64,000 bases of DNA from Lamellibrachia columna (taxonomy: Eukaryota > Annelida > Polychaeta > Sabellida > Siboglinidae). The stretch lies in assembly GCA_963662155.1 (NCBI GenBank), contig OY759267.1:33770976-33834975 (forward strand), read 5' to 3'. The number at the start of each line of letters is the position of its first letter. The first letter of the stretch is position 1. The notes beneath the pieces are model-generated. The model worked only from the letters and a program-made list of their open reading frames with translations, searched no databases and was not told the DNA's origin. The position numbers and the translations under genes were made by a program. Positions 53,991-64,000 of this stretch are shown here, one piece after another.

Positions 53991-55029
53991 AAATAAAATT
54001 TTACATTGTGACTATGCACTCAAACTTATTAAAATAGTACAGTATTATTACAGCCAAAAGAAGTTTTCATTTGTTATGATTGTTCATTTTTAATCTACAA
54101 AATAATTTTATTTGGCCATAACATGGACATGGCTATCAAATGTATAATAATTATCAAACTCTATGCCTGTGCGGCATAGCCTATAGCCATTGTATGGGAC
54201 ATAGGCATAGCCATGTAATGATGTTGTTTACTTAATAAACATTACTCGTTCAAGCGTCAGAAAAGTTGATCAAATGCATATTTTTTACACTCAAAATACT
54301 TTTAAATATTTTATGCAGATTTTTATGCAAAGAAATGAAAAGGCCAAATGAATGATGTTTATTAAGGGTATGCCAAATGGCATATTATTCCAATTAAGAG
54401 CATGAAATGTGGACCCTGTAACATATGCCAAGCCTGTGGCTGAGCCTCATACAAAGCTGCCTGGACACAATGCTCCCAGAGCCCACATTTCGACATAGCA
54501 ATACAGTACATGTAGTAATATTCCTACAACACAACATTCATGGCATAACCAGTGAGCTACTGCGCCCCATGCTGTTTGATGCTAGACAAAATTGGTTTTG
54601 TGGGGGGAGGGGGGTTAATAGCTGTTTCATCCATCATCATACATTGATGCATTTTTCAAAAAGTTTATTTTTAGACCACTCTTCATAACACCGCTGAAGT
54701 TGAGCACACACAGTTTCGCTGTAAATGTAATGAAATGTTTCATGTATGTGGGAGGGGGATCTAAGGTTAAATGACAGTGGTTTTGTTTAGTATCAAACAT
54801 GTTTTGAGTTGGCCCTAAATCCATACAAACTACACTCCTTGTGAAGATATTGTTGTCTGCTTTAATAAAACAAAATGACCCTTTTTAGAAATTCTTTATT
54901 GAAAACCTTGACATTGAATGTTTGATCAACAAAAGAATTATACAACTGACCTGCATCAAACTTGGCCTGGCTATTCTTAGACCGTGCTGGCTGAAGGAGA
55001 TTTGTTGGTGTCTTATACTCCAGTGGCAA
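53991..55029. other. No gene seen
   Basis: AT-rich unique DNA. A GGGGGGAGGGGGG run lies at 54602. Confidence 0.5.
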
Positions 55030-55039
55030 TGAAGAGGAC

Positions 55040-55072
55040 CGAGTGAGTGAGTGAGTGAGTAAGTGCGTGAGA
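55040..55072. repeat. (GAGT)n microsatellite
   Basis: GAGTGAGTGAGTGAGTGAGT with slight degeneration. Confidence 0.9.
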
Positions 55073-56028
55073 GTGATCATGTCAAATATCACATTCCAAG
55101 AAACTGGAACGTCTGCTTCCAGAGCAGTGCAAAATTAAAAGTTAGTGTCAAATATGTCTGTGGGATGCGAGACTGCTAAAAAAATCAAATTTTGTTATTG
55201 TCGGTGGAGACACCTTATTTTTAATTATTTAGAAACATGTTGATATGATTTCCTTAATAATAATTATTGCATTAATTATTCACCAACACTACGACAATTG
55301 TAACAATTTCAGCATTGTTGCCACAGTGATTTGTTTATTATTGTTTCCTAGGATATATGTTAATTGAGCTCACATCTGGGTGACACAACTAATTGACACA
55401 TCTAGGTGACACATATTTCTTAATATTAATTACATATAACTACTTTTATACACTACTCGTACAGTTCATTGTTGACTCCTTTTTCTGGCACCACGAGTCA
55501 ATGAACGTTTGGATCTGACAACACTTCTCCTCCAATGACCCTTTGGTGTAGATGTGTCGACTTCCCACAAAACACACCTACATGGTGAAGAACAATTTAA
55601 CTTGATAAATATATCCACTTAGTACACATAAGTAACATTTATTGTTTTCATGACATACCACTTAAAGCTAAATAGGTTTTATACATATCAACAATGGCCC
55701 TCCTGGCGGACAATTCAGAAGAACCGCAATTTATCCGGTAGGTGGACGCGCGAGGTTAGGCGAAGACGCGTAAAGAAAGTTATTGCTCAATTTTGTTATT
55801 GTTACTGCGAAATTCGTATTTTTAGTTGTTTCGACATATGGACTGTTAGAAAACGAATATGGAGTTCCTACGGAAGTGCAGTATGCGCTTATTATTCTGC
55901 TCAAATTCGATATCTCCATATTATCGCCCCCATTTTCATACTGGAGGTGATTTTGCACCAGAAATAACGCAAATAGTCGCATGAACACCCTACCCTGAAT
56001 CACTGGCACTGCCATCAAGACTAGCGAT

Positions 56029-56109
56029 GTCCGACAACTCTAAAGGGGTAAGACCACTATAGACCTTACAGTTTATTGTTCCAAACGAAAATATAGTGTA
56101 TTAAATTGG
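56029..56109 (+). repeat. Direct repeat copy 1 flanking the 56-kb transposase
   Basis: About 80 bp starting TGTCCGACAACTCTAAAGGG and containing GTAAGACCACTATAGACCTT is repeated at 57499-57580 with few differences. Confidence 0.95.
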
Positions 56110-56189
56110 CCACTCTTCCTCCTTTAGTCTTTACTAATCGGAGCTCCAATTTTCGCAGTAGAGAGTCCCCCGCTCCATAATTCAGCCTG

Positions 56190-56957
56190 TCAGTGGCTGC
56201 ACAATTTATTCTGTATGTGTAGAGCCACAATATCCTGGCAGCGACTTTGTTGTTCTACTACGACCCCTATTGTTTGTGATGCATTTTGCCCAGTATGATA
56301 AGACCCAGTGATTCTCGCTGAGCTATATCTGCTGTCCATGGATATGGTTACTGGAGCATCTTCAGGTAATCCTCGTAGCGTATTAATTGTCTTCATGTGG
56401 TCACGCCTTTTCGCCAAGTCTGCCAAAGTCATAGTTGCTGTCGCATTGTCAACTTTGTTTGCAGTCCGTTGCATGCTACTTCGGTACGGTGGTGGTACAT
56501 CTAAGCTAGCAATTATCACACATGCACTGTAAATCTAGGAACAGCACACAATTAACTGTCAATAAGGGACGCATGCTCTGCAATGCACTCGTTATACATC
56601 TGTGTTGTTTTGTCTCTATGCATAATACGCATTTCTAATTGTGAGTCATCTTTCTTCAGGTATGTCGTTGTCAAGTCATCAGCAACACGTTTCTTCGGTC
56701 TCATGAGTTTGGCGCCATCCGATTTGCTCTCAGCATCTGGGATTTCGATGAGTCCACCTGGTGTAACTTTGGCGACTCTTGTGAATTCGGCTTGCGTGAG
56801 TCTTGGCATCCACATGCTTGGTGTGGAATTGTCTGCTACGTCTTTCTTGGACGTGTGCACAGTGTGCCCTTTCTGAAAGCCACATCTCCTCACATTTTTG
56901 GCTATTCGGAACTTCACTTTTCTTCTCCATGCTGATATCTGTATCAGAGTCAAACAC
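56190..56957 (-). pseudogene. Mutator-like transposase N-terminal half, broken copy
   Basis: Minus-strand frames give KGHTVHTSKKDVADNSTPSM, MPRLTQAEFTRVAK and HRDKTTQMYNECIAEH (N-terminal landmarks of the animal Mutator-like family), a stop, then VIIASLDVPPPYRSSMQRTA and PVTISMDSRYSSAR to VALHIQNKLCSHC. The first catalytic Asp box (SMDSRY, usually SVDxRY/SxDGxY) is present. The middle and C-terminal parts are deleted. It complements the copy at 48.8 kb, which keeps the other half, but that one lies in the opposite orientation. Confidence 0.75.
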
Positions 56958-57498
56958 TTTTACTATGTTTTGAATGTTTAAATGTTTTTCTTCGATTTGG
57001 TATAACTTTCGTGCCGGTTTGTGAGATGTCGGAAATTAATTAGGGCACGGACCACAGTCAGAATCCATCCACCATTACATACATAAAGAATCCCAAGGAA
57101 AAAATTAATTGTGCAGATAGGGTTTATTTGTGAGAGCAGAAATTGTGTGGATGAGGGATTGGAAGTGATGTTCTTGTGCACAGTAGCATATAAGCTTTGA
57201 AATGATGCCATTTGTCAGTAGGTATGCCAGTTGCGTAAGGACACAGTGGCTGTTAGGCAGGATGTACTCATATTTGGGAAACCGGAGAATTTCATGGCAG
57301 AAATGCAGGGGCCTCATGCTTTGAAGCAATTTATGCGAAAAGGAGGTATGTCATTTTCACGAATTTCACACACCAGGTGTCTTAGTGGGTCTGTAATTTT
57401 CTGTGAATTTCAAAAAAAATTGTAGGATAAATTTTCAATGTAGACGCAAGAACGTTATAATGGTCGTCTATGGGAAAAGTGACCGTGGTCCGTGCCAA

Positions 57499-57580
57499 TG
57501 TCCGACAACTCTGAAGGGGTAAGACCACTATAGACCTTCCAGTTTATTGTTTCACACGAAAATATAGTGTATTAAATTGT
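57499..57580 (+). repeat. Direct repeat copy 2 flanking the 56-kb transposase
   Basis: Second copy of the 56029-56109 block (TGTCCGACAACTCTGAAGGG). The two direct copies bracket 1.4 kb. Confidence 0.95.
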
Positions 57581-58005
57581 GATATTTGAATTTAAATAAT
57601 CTGTATGATGTGACATTAGTGCAATTGAACAGGCATGTTCACAAGTTTGTTTGTAGAAGCTATTGGCTTTGAAAAGGTGCATTTTTTAGAGTGTAACAGG
57701 CGGAGGGATTCATTTGAATTTTTCTTCTGTGCACCACGTGGGCGCATGAATGCATGGCTATGTTTGTTAAAATTGATGGGCATCGCACGTCGGGGCGTTT
57801 TAATAGAGCTGGAGGTATGCGGTTTTGACAAAACTTGGTCAGCATTTCAATGAGATGATGGCAGTTGCTGTAAAAAATAAGAATTTTTGATGGTTATGTT
57901 TTCTTATCAAACAAAACCTTAAGTTTCAGGCACGACTTTTCACACTTATACTGCATACACACAATACCTGTGGTGGGAAAAGCGCGTGTCACCTTCTCGT
58001 GGTTC

Positions 58006-58450
58006 CTACTGTGGATCACGACAGCAAACTTTGCTGTCGTGTGAACTAAGAACAGCGCACACTGGTACTATCTTGTAAACTGTGGATATTGTGTTTGTTT
58101 GTTTTATACTGAATGGCTTGGTGCTTGGTGAAGTCATATCGGTTGCTGACTCGAGACAGTAGGTGCACGGTTTTGTGTCCAAAGGGAAATGTGGTTGATA
58201 CCAACTAAATATTCGACAGCCACATAATTCACACAGCTTGACGTCTAAAATGATGGTAATATCGAGCCTGATTGTTATGAAAGAAACACATATTTGGCTC
58301 GGTTGCATTATTGACAGTTGCAGTCCGACCCATGTTTGCTGCTGTGACCGACTGTGCAGCAGGAACATCGTCATGTGTTCGGGATGGTCTACAACAACCT
58401 CCTTTGCTGTCTCTGGTATTTCAAGAGGTAACTCTGACAGCCTAAACGAC
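58006..58450 (-). CDS. Unidentified open frame with Cys pairs
   Basis: A minus-strand frame runs upstream of the first ATG with LSELPLEIPETAKEVVVDHP, then MTMFLLHSRSQQQTW, and later LCELCGCRIFSWYQPHFPLD and KPCTYC. Two Cys pairs 20 residues apart could bind zinc. No family recognised; transposon origin is possible given the neighbours. Confidence 0.25.
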
Positions 58451-60200
58451 GTTGGTTAGTGCAATAAGGTAATGAACATAACAATTTACATGCTTCCTGA
58501 TATGCTGTCATTGATATCTCACTTTTTCCAGTGGGATAGTAGTTTTGTATGTTAATATGCTGAATCAAACCATAAGAATGTAGAATATTATATTACATAA
58601 CATAATAGCTATCACACGATCATGGGACCACTATCTGAATAAATTAATTAACATGGACAGTACATGTTCTCGCAATTTTAATTCCACATATCCAAATTTG
58701 CTTCTTTCATAATTGTATACCTTGTGCAGATGTATATTGGGATATTAGAGCCGTTTTTGCAAATACCTGTCTTAAGAATTTACTTTGTTGTGTTTGACGT
58801 GTTATGTCATAAACTGTTGAAGAATAACAGCAGATTATTTGGTAACAACTTTTTGTTTGCGTCACTCATTATAATGGGAGTTTTTAGTTTTAGAAAATGT
58901 GATAGCTTTAATATATGCAATTCACAAGATAATCCATTTGTATGATGCCAACAGTGTACATTGCTGACAATCCTCGCTAATTGCTTTTGTAACAAATAAA
59001 TGCAGTCAATATTTGTTTTGTAGGTGTTTCCCCACACTTCACAACAACATGAAACACAAATCAGGTACTGTGAATAGTATATTGTTTTAAGTGAGCATTT
59101 TTGTGTAGTAAATATTTTGCACTAGTATGCATAATTGCAATACTTTTCAAAGTTTCAAAGGTATCATCCTATTAAAACAACTAGAAATTTACTTACATAT
59201 GTCATTTCAATATCATTGATTTTTACATTAGTGCTGGCTTTTCGTAGTTACTAAATAGCATGACATTAATTTCCTACACATTATGTGATAATTGATTAAC
59301 TACAAACCACATAACCAATTAACCAAGTTGTTTGCCTGTCTTTGCTGAGTTCAACCGGGTCATTTGCTGAGCAAAAAAAATATTGGTGTCATCAGCAAAA
59401 AAAATTAAATTTAACAGTTATGAACTACATGTATGTAAAGCACCTTGATTGATCAGGCCCTGTATATCTACTTTATTATTATCATATGTAAGCATCACTT
59501 CTATCCAGCTACACTGTCTCAAACGACAGTGAGCACGAACATGAATGCAGAGTAATCACGGTTATACACAATCTTTACATTGCACATGATGCAACAGAGA
59601 GTTGTTCTGGAAGGGGTACAAAGGCTAGGATCCCTTTCCGACAATTGTCTAGATATCAGTCGCACACCCTTAACGAACCCCCTTAACCCTCCTTTCATGA
59701 TTCTAAAATGGATTGCAACACTCAGGATTAGGCACAGATGTTTTCTTTGGAGCCATCACCAGAGCCAGACTAACACCTAAGCCCAGGGTTTTATATACAA
59801 TCAACCCTGTGGGATTGTAAATCCTATTGTAATGCACACAGCTGAGCATCAGTCCCCTGTCAGATCCATTGGGCTGATATGATACCTGTTACCAGATCCT
59901 TGCGCCCTGTGCTGTGTATTACCCCTGACACTTCCACTGTCACAAAGATAAACAGAATGCCTCCAAGTGGGCTGTAATGTGAAACCCTCCCAGGCTGGCT
60001 GCAATATGATGCCAGCTAGTCTGATAAGAATGGTAACCTGTTAGCAAAATTGTAAAATTGCCACCATCCTAACTTCAAGTTGTTGTATCTCGAGAACTTA
60101 CAATGGACCCATTCTAATTCTTTAATGGAACTTGTTGATGCAATGACCTTACTAATGGTCAAATTTGATTAAAATCAGAGTTTACTCATTTTGGGTCTAT
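58451..60200. other. No gene seen
   Basis: AT-rich unique DNA; 59420-59480 resembles a LINE 3' tail (GTATATCTACTTTATTATTA). No exon recognised. Confidence 0.4.
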
Positions 60201-60433
60201 CAGGTCAAAAGTGAAGGCCAGTGACCTAAGTGACACTTGTAAAAACTTTTTTAACTGCCACATGAGTTTCTACTGTCAACAGTTGGAGACGAGTATCATT
60301 TCTGATCTGCTCCTCAATAAAAAACAATGTATGGTACAAGATGAAATTGGTGTCTTAATTAGAGGAGAGGGGATAGCGGCTGTTTCTTTTAGTGTCACAC
60401 ATCAAATTATTTCGAAAAGAAACATGTTTAATC

Positions 60434-60875
60434 ACAGGTCATAAGGGTGCTGATCTCGAGAGCATGATCACAGGTCATAAGGGTGCTGACTTCGTGGGCA
60501 TGATTACAGGTCATAAAGGTGCTGACTTTGAGGGCATCACAAGTCATAAGGTTGCTGACCTTGAGGGCATTATCACAGGTCATAAGGGTGCTGACCTCGA
60601 GGGCATGATCATGGGTCATAAGGTTGCTGACCTTGAGGGCATTATCACAGGTCATAAGGGTGCTGACCTCGAGGGCATGATCACGGGTCATAAGGGTGCT
60701 GACTTTGAGGGCATGATCACAAGTCATAAAGGTGTTGACTTTGGGGGCATGATCACAGTTCATAAGGCTGCTGACTGATTACTTTTCATAAGAGTGCTGA
60801 CTTTGTTCAAAGTTCAGAACGGTGCTGACTTTGATCACAGTTCAGAAGGGTGCTGATTTTGATCACAGTTCGGAA
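60434..60875. repeat. 36-bp minisatellite, about 10 copies plus shorter variants
   Basis: Units read GGTCATAAGGGTGCTGACCT CGAGGGCATGATCACA. Being a multiple of 3, it stays open and appears as a 12-residue repeat (MITGHKGADLEG) in a 128-codon frame. There is no promoter, splice or homology support for a protein. Units shorten to about 30 bp after 60780. Confidence 0.9.
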
Positions 60876-63371
60876 TATGAGTATTGTTGGTTACAGCACG
60901 AATGATGATGACAGATGTAATTCAAGTTTTATGTTGAGGGAACTCAAGTTAAGTAACGTAATAACATAATAATGCTTAAAGAACATTGTATCAGAACCGA
61001 CCAGATCAATTAACACCACCACATATTCACGAAAAGAGTACATACACGATTTGCTTCTACCATACTGTCAAATTATCATTTATAATTAATAAAAGATTAT
61101 GAGGCACTGAGAAAATTTTCATCTGAATAGTAATACAGTACCGTATCTAAAACTATGGAAGTGCAGTTGCTTCAAAGATAACTTTAGAGTACTTGAACAT
61201 GCTTAAATTTTATTTTAGTGTTGTTTATGCATATACTTAATTTTTATTAATTAAATTAACTTAAATTTTTCCATCCCATGAGCACTGAACTTTATATTTT
61301 CAAGCTGTTCCTAGGAATATGGTAAACAATACAATGCATATGTAGAGTGACCCTTTTAGTTTCATACCCTTTTCTCCTTCCTTTAAGGGTTTTATATAAC
61401 ATGAATATACTAGCTGATTCAACAGCACCTACATTGCTGTATCAAGGTTGATAGCTGCATACAATTCTTGACATTTCTCCCAAAATTCAACAACTCTATT
61501 TTGAGTTGGGATGTAATGCATCCCTTATGGATGAATATATGCTAGGAGCTAAGGAACTAAACGTGGTTGAAAGGGTAAGTCTTCAGATGTTTCCTACTGA
61601 CCTAACACTAACAGAGTGAATTCCTAAGAGTTGGTGCAACAACCGAGAAATCCCTGGTTACAATCTTTGTTTAAACTCTTGGAACAAAAAGTAGGTCAGA
61701 ACTTGATTATTGAAGCTTTCTGGGCTTTCTTACAACAGTGGGCAATAAATGTAAATATGGATTGTGATTTGTTTAGGGACACAGGAAGCTGATTGTTCAA
61801 TATTCATAAGATGCAACCATGTACACTCTCATGACTGAAATGATTAAATAGCATAGAAATTTTAACAATTTATATTTAATACCACTTAAAAGTCTCACTT
61901 CAATTGTTCAATCATTGCATGTTAGGAATATTCATTGCATATCAAGTATATTCATTAGTGTGATTTTGGTGCCCGTAAATTAGCCACCACCAAATTCATG
62001 GTCTGGGTGGTTCACATTAATAGGGTCATCTCGTGGGTGGATAAATGGTTATTTAGGGTCTCGTGTTAAAAACATATGAGTAGGTCTTAGTAGTGTATTT
62101 ATTTACCTAGTTGGTACACTAGGCCACCATCTCAGTTGAAATAGGGCTTTGTTTTACACTCTATATGGTTACCTTGCAATCTATTCTATAATTTGTTATT
62201 TCGTATATATTGTAAATATTGAATCGGATGCAATCAAGCCAGTTTCTGATTACTTCTGTTGTAACAGTTGCATTGAAACTGATGATCGGCTAAACTTTAG
62301 CCCACATTGAAATCACACGTACATTTACAGCAGAACACTGAATTCACACCAACTGATGTGTACCTTTGTTTTTTTTTATAAAAGTGCTGAGAAAATTGTT
62401 GTAACCGGAATGATTACGTGTCCTCGATAGAACAACATGCATGTGTCGTTACAATTACGATACCAGAATAATTGCGACATAGAAACTGCGCTTCTAAGTG
62501 AGGATTTCTACGTCATTGATGGCGTTGACATGTGTGAATGAGTGGAGCTGCTGAAGATTATCTGATGCAAACAGGACAACAATGCCTGTCGTGGTTCGTT
62601 GCCAACTCTTCCAGCACAGACAAAAGACCACGTTGCTTAATTGCTGTTTACGAGCCAGCATGCGGGCAGTTCTTGCATTTAGCATGTGTTACATAACAAT
62701 CGATGCGAAGTGGTCTGTTTCAACACACATGGTTTGTCCATAGCACACACTACGTGCTTCACGTGGACTTCTCTGTAACAGCTGATTTCAGCTAAATCGG
62801 TTGAAGTGCGTTGCGTTGACAGCCAGTCAGACGAAATAGGTGAAAAAGAGGTGATACGAAACAGCTACTACGAAAACAAACGGTGCATCATAAACAGCGA
62901 CTTTATGGCCTAACAGAATGCGGAATACCACCGAAGAAGTGTCACTGATTTGAACACAATTTCGGCCTCGATTCTCTAGGTTTGTGAATAAACGTTATTT
63001 GGCTTTGTAGATCAATAATATATATTCTGTGGAATACACATATTTGATATAGTATTAATGTTGATACATATGCCGTTTCTGCTCGGATTCTACAAACAAT
63101 TGGCCATTCATATGGAGTTATGATTAATGTATTGGGACACGTTAATTACTAATGACAACTATATTTCTCTTCTTCTGATGCAACTCATGATTATGTATTA
63201 ACCGCTTCCAAAATGTGACTAGATTGTGGCCGCACTGGAGAGTTCTAGTGATGTAGCCCTAGTACGAGTCTATATTAGGTAGAATGTCGGATTTGCGTAC
63301 TTTAGCAGGTTCATGTAGGCCCTATGTTGAATGGATGTAATAATTTGTTCTTCAATTGGATGGAGACGACA
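60876..63371. other. No gene seen
   Basis: Mostly unique AT-rich DNA. It contains one dispersed repeat copy (61575-61840, same family as 44049) and an unrecognised minus-strand frame at 62494-62685. Confidence 0.4.
61575..61840 (+). repeat. Dispersed repeat, copy 3
   Basis: CTGACCTAACACTAACAGAG, AGAGTTGGTGCAACAACCGA and the following GGAACAAAAAGTAG match 44064-44160. Confidence 0.7.
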
Positions 63372-63790
63372 CACTTTCTAAGCATTTGACTGATTGTTGG
63401 CTAACGTAACTGTTGTGCGCATTTGTTGCACAAAGTAACGGCGATGGGAATGATTATATTCATAGATATTAAACAGATAATACCATTTAATACAACTGTT
63501 CGATGATACCGTAGACAAAATAATAAACTTTTTCCACGTGTAGTGTGTTGCATTCCCAAGGTGCTGTGCTGGCTACGACGGGGACTGTTGTTTTTTACAC
63601 TTTCTAAGAATTTTGACTGACTATTGGCTAACGTAACTGTTACGCGCATTTGTTTCACAAAGTAACGGCGATGTGAATGAATAGATTCATAGATAATAAA
63701 CAGATACTGCCATTTAATACAACTGTTCGATGATACTGTTGGCAAAATAATAAACGTTTTCCACTTGTCTTATGTTGCATTCCCAAGGTA
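63372..63790. repeat. Tandem duplication of about 225 bp
   Basis: Two units share ACACTTTCTAAG, TTGGCTAACGTAACTGTT, CACAAAGTAACGGCGATG and TTTAATACAACTGTTCGATG, ending at TTGCATTCCCAAGGT. The copies differ at roughly one base in ten. Confidence 0.9.
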
Positions 63791-63814
63791 CAGGTTATTG
63801 ATGACAGTTAACGG

Positions 63815-63875
63815 GCCGACGTTGTTGTAGGCGCCATCTTAGAGTGAGCACTTCCGGCGCATGCGCATAATTTCC
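63815..63875 (-). promoter_or_regulatory. TATA-less promoter-like motif cluster
   Basis: Within 50 bp lie AAGATGGCGCC on the minus strand (YY1-type), CACTTCCGG (ETS-type) and GCGCATGCGC (NRF1-type), embedded in locally raised GC. These are classical elements of animal housekeeping promoters. The YY1 motif orientation suggests transcription toward the left, but no coding exon is recognised nearby. Confidence 0.4.
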
Positions 63876-64000
63876 ACCACTGAATCTGCATAATTAAATA
63901 TCAATAACATAGACTAGTAATATTACTGATGCATGTTATACATTTTGCTGTATTACAACTCGAACTAAGTCATATAAGAAACATTCTAATGAATAAATTG

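Noticed and set aside
60392..60778. A 128-codon frame of 12-residue repeats (ITGHKGADLEG)
   Set aside because: A 36-bp minisatellite in multiples of 3; no promoter, splice or domain evidence.

Overview
The window is nuclear DNA of a multicellular animal, most likely an invertebrate. Coding exons are short and bounded by GT..AG introns. Two recognisable gene bodies have metazoan families and phases: an intracellular serpin and a discs-large (dlg) MAGUK. Their dlg residues resemble invertebrate more than vertebrate proteins. Most of the remaining DNA is non-LTR retrotransposons, hAT and Mutator/Kolobok-like DNA transposons, tRNA-derived SINE relics, (TA)n tracts and many unrelated minisatellites. 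I cannot name the species; a marine spiralian or similar invertebrate is only a guess.

Left part (1-28.6 kb). Positions 1-4433 are two and a half copies of a 1,829-bp tandem unit carrying a decayed reverse-transcriptase relic, followed by a 49-bp minisatellite and GC-rich hAT remnants. Between 7.8 and 14.2 kb, five minus-strand exons join in frame into a short serpin that starts at a strong Kozak ATG and ends in the serpin C-terminal signature. Its introns hold a LINE, an exact 204-bp palindrome and several tandem repeats. From 14.6 to 25.8 kb there is a complete hAT element with TIRs and an 8-bp target duplication (15.8-16.8 kb), four LINE pieces, and a large inverted duplication (about 15 kb versus about 22 kb).

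Middle (28.6-43.6 kb). A nearly intact LINE reverse transcriptase sits inside a minisatellite that flanks it on both sides. A dense run of minisatellites follows, many built on short palindromes, with one intron-bearing tRNA-Ile(UAU)-like gene in a non-repetitive island at 39.6-40.4 kb.

Right part (35.9-64 kb). Minus-strand exons at 48.2, 47.6, 46.4, 45.8, 44.8, 43.8, 36.7 and 35.9 kb encode PDZ2, the PDZ2-PDZ3 linker, the second half of PDZ3, the pre-SH3 segment, SH3 and part of the guanylate-kinase-like domain of dlg. Phases match, but PDZ3 has a stop and a frameshift, its first-half exon is not visible, the GK exon has a TAG, and the last GK exons are not found. This looks like a decaying dlg copy, or a gene with several assembly errors. 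A UBE4A exon with one frameshift lies upstream at 52.4 kb. Two broken Mutator-like transposases lie at 48.8-49.7 and 56.2-57.0 kb. Beyond 57 kb there are no clear genes; a TATA-less promoter-like cluster of motifs is at 63.83 kb.
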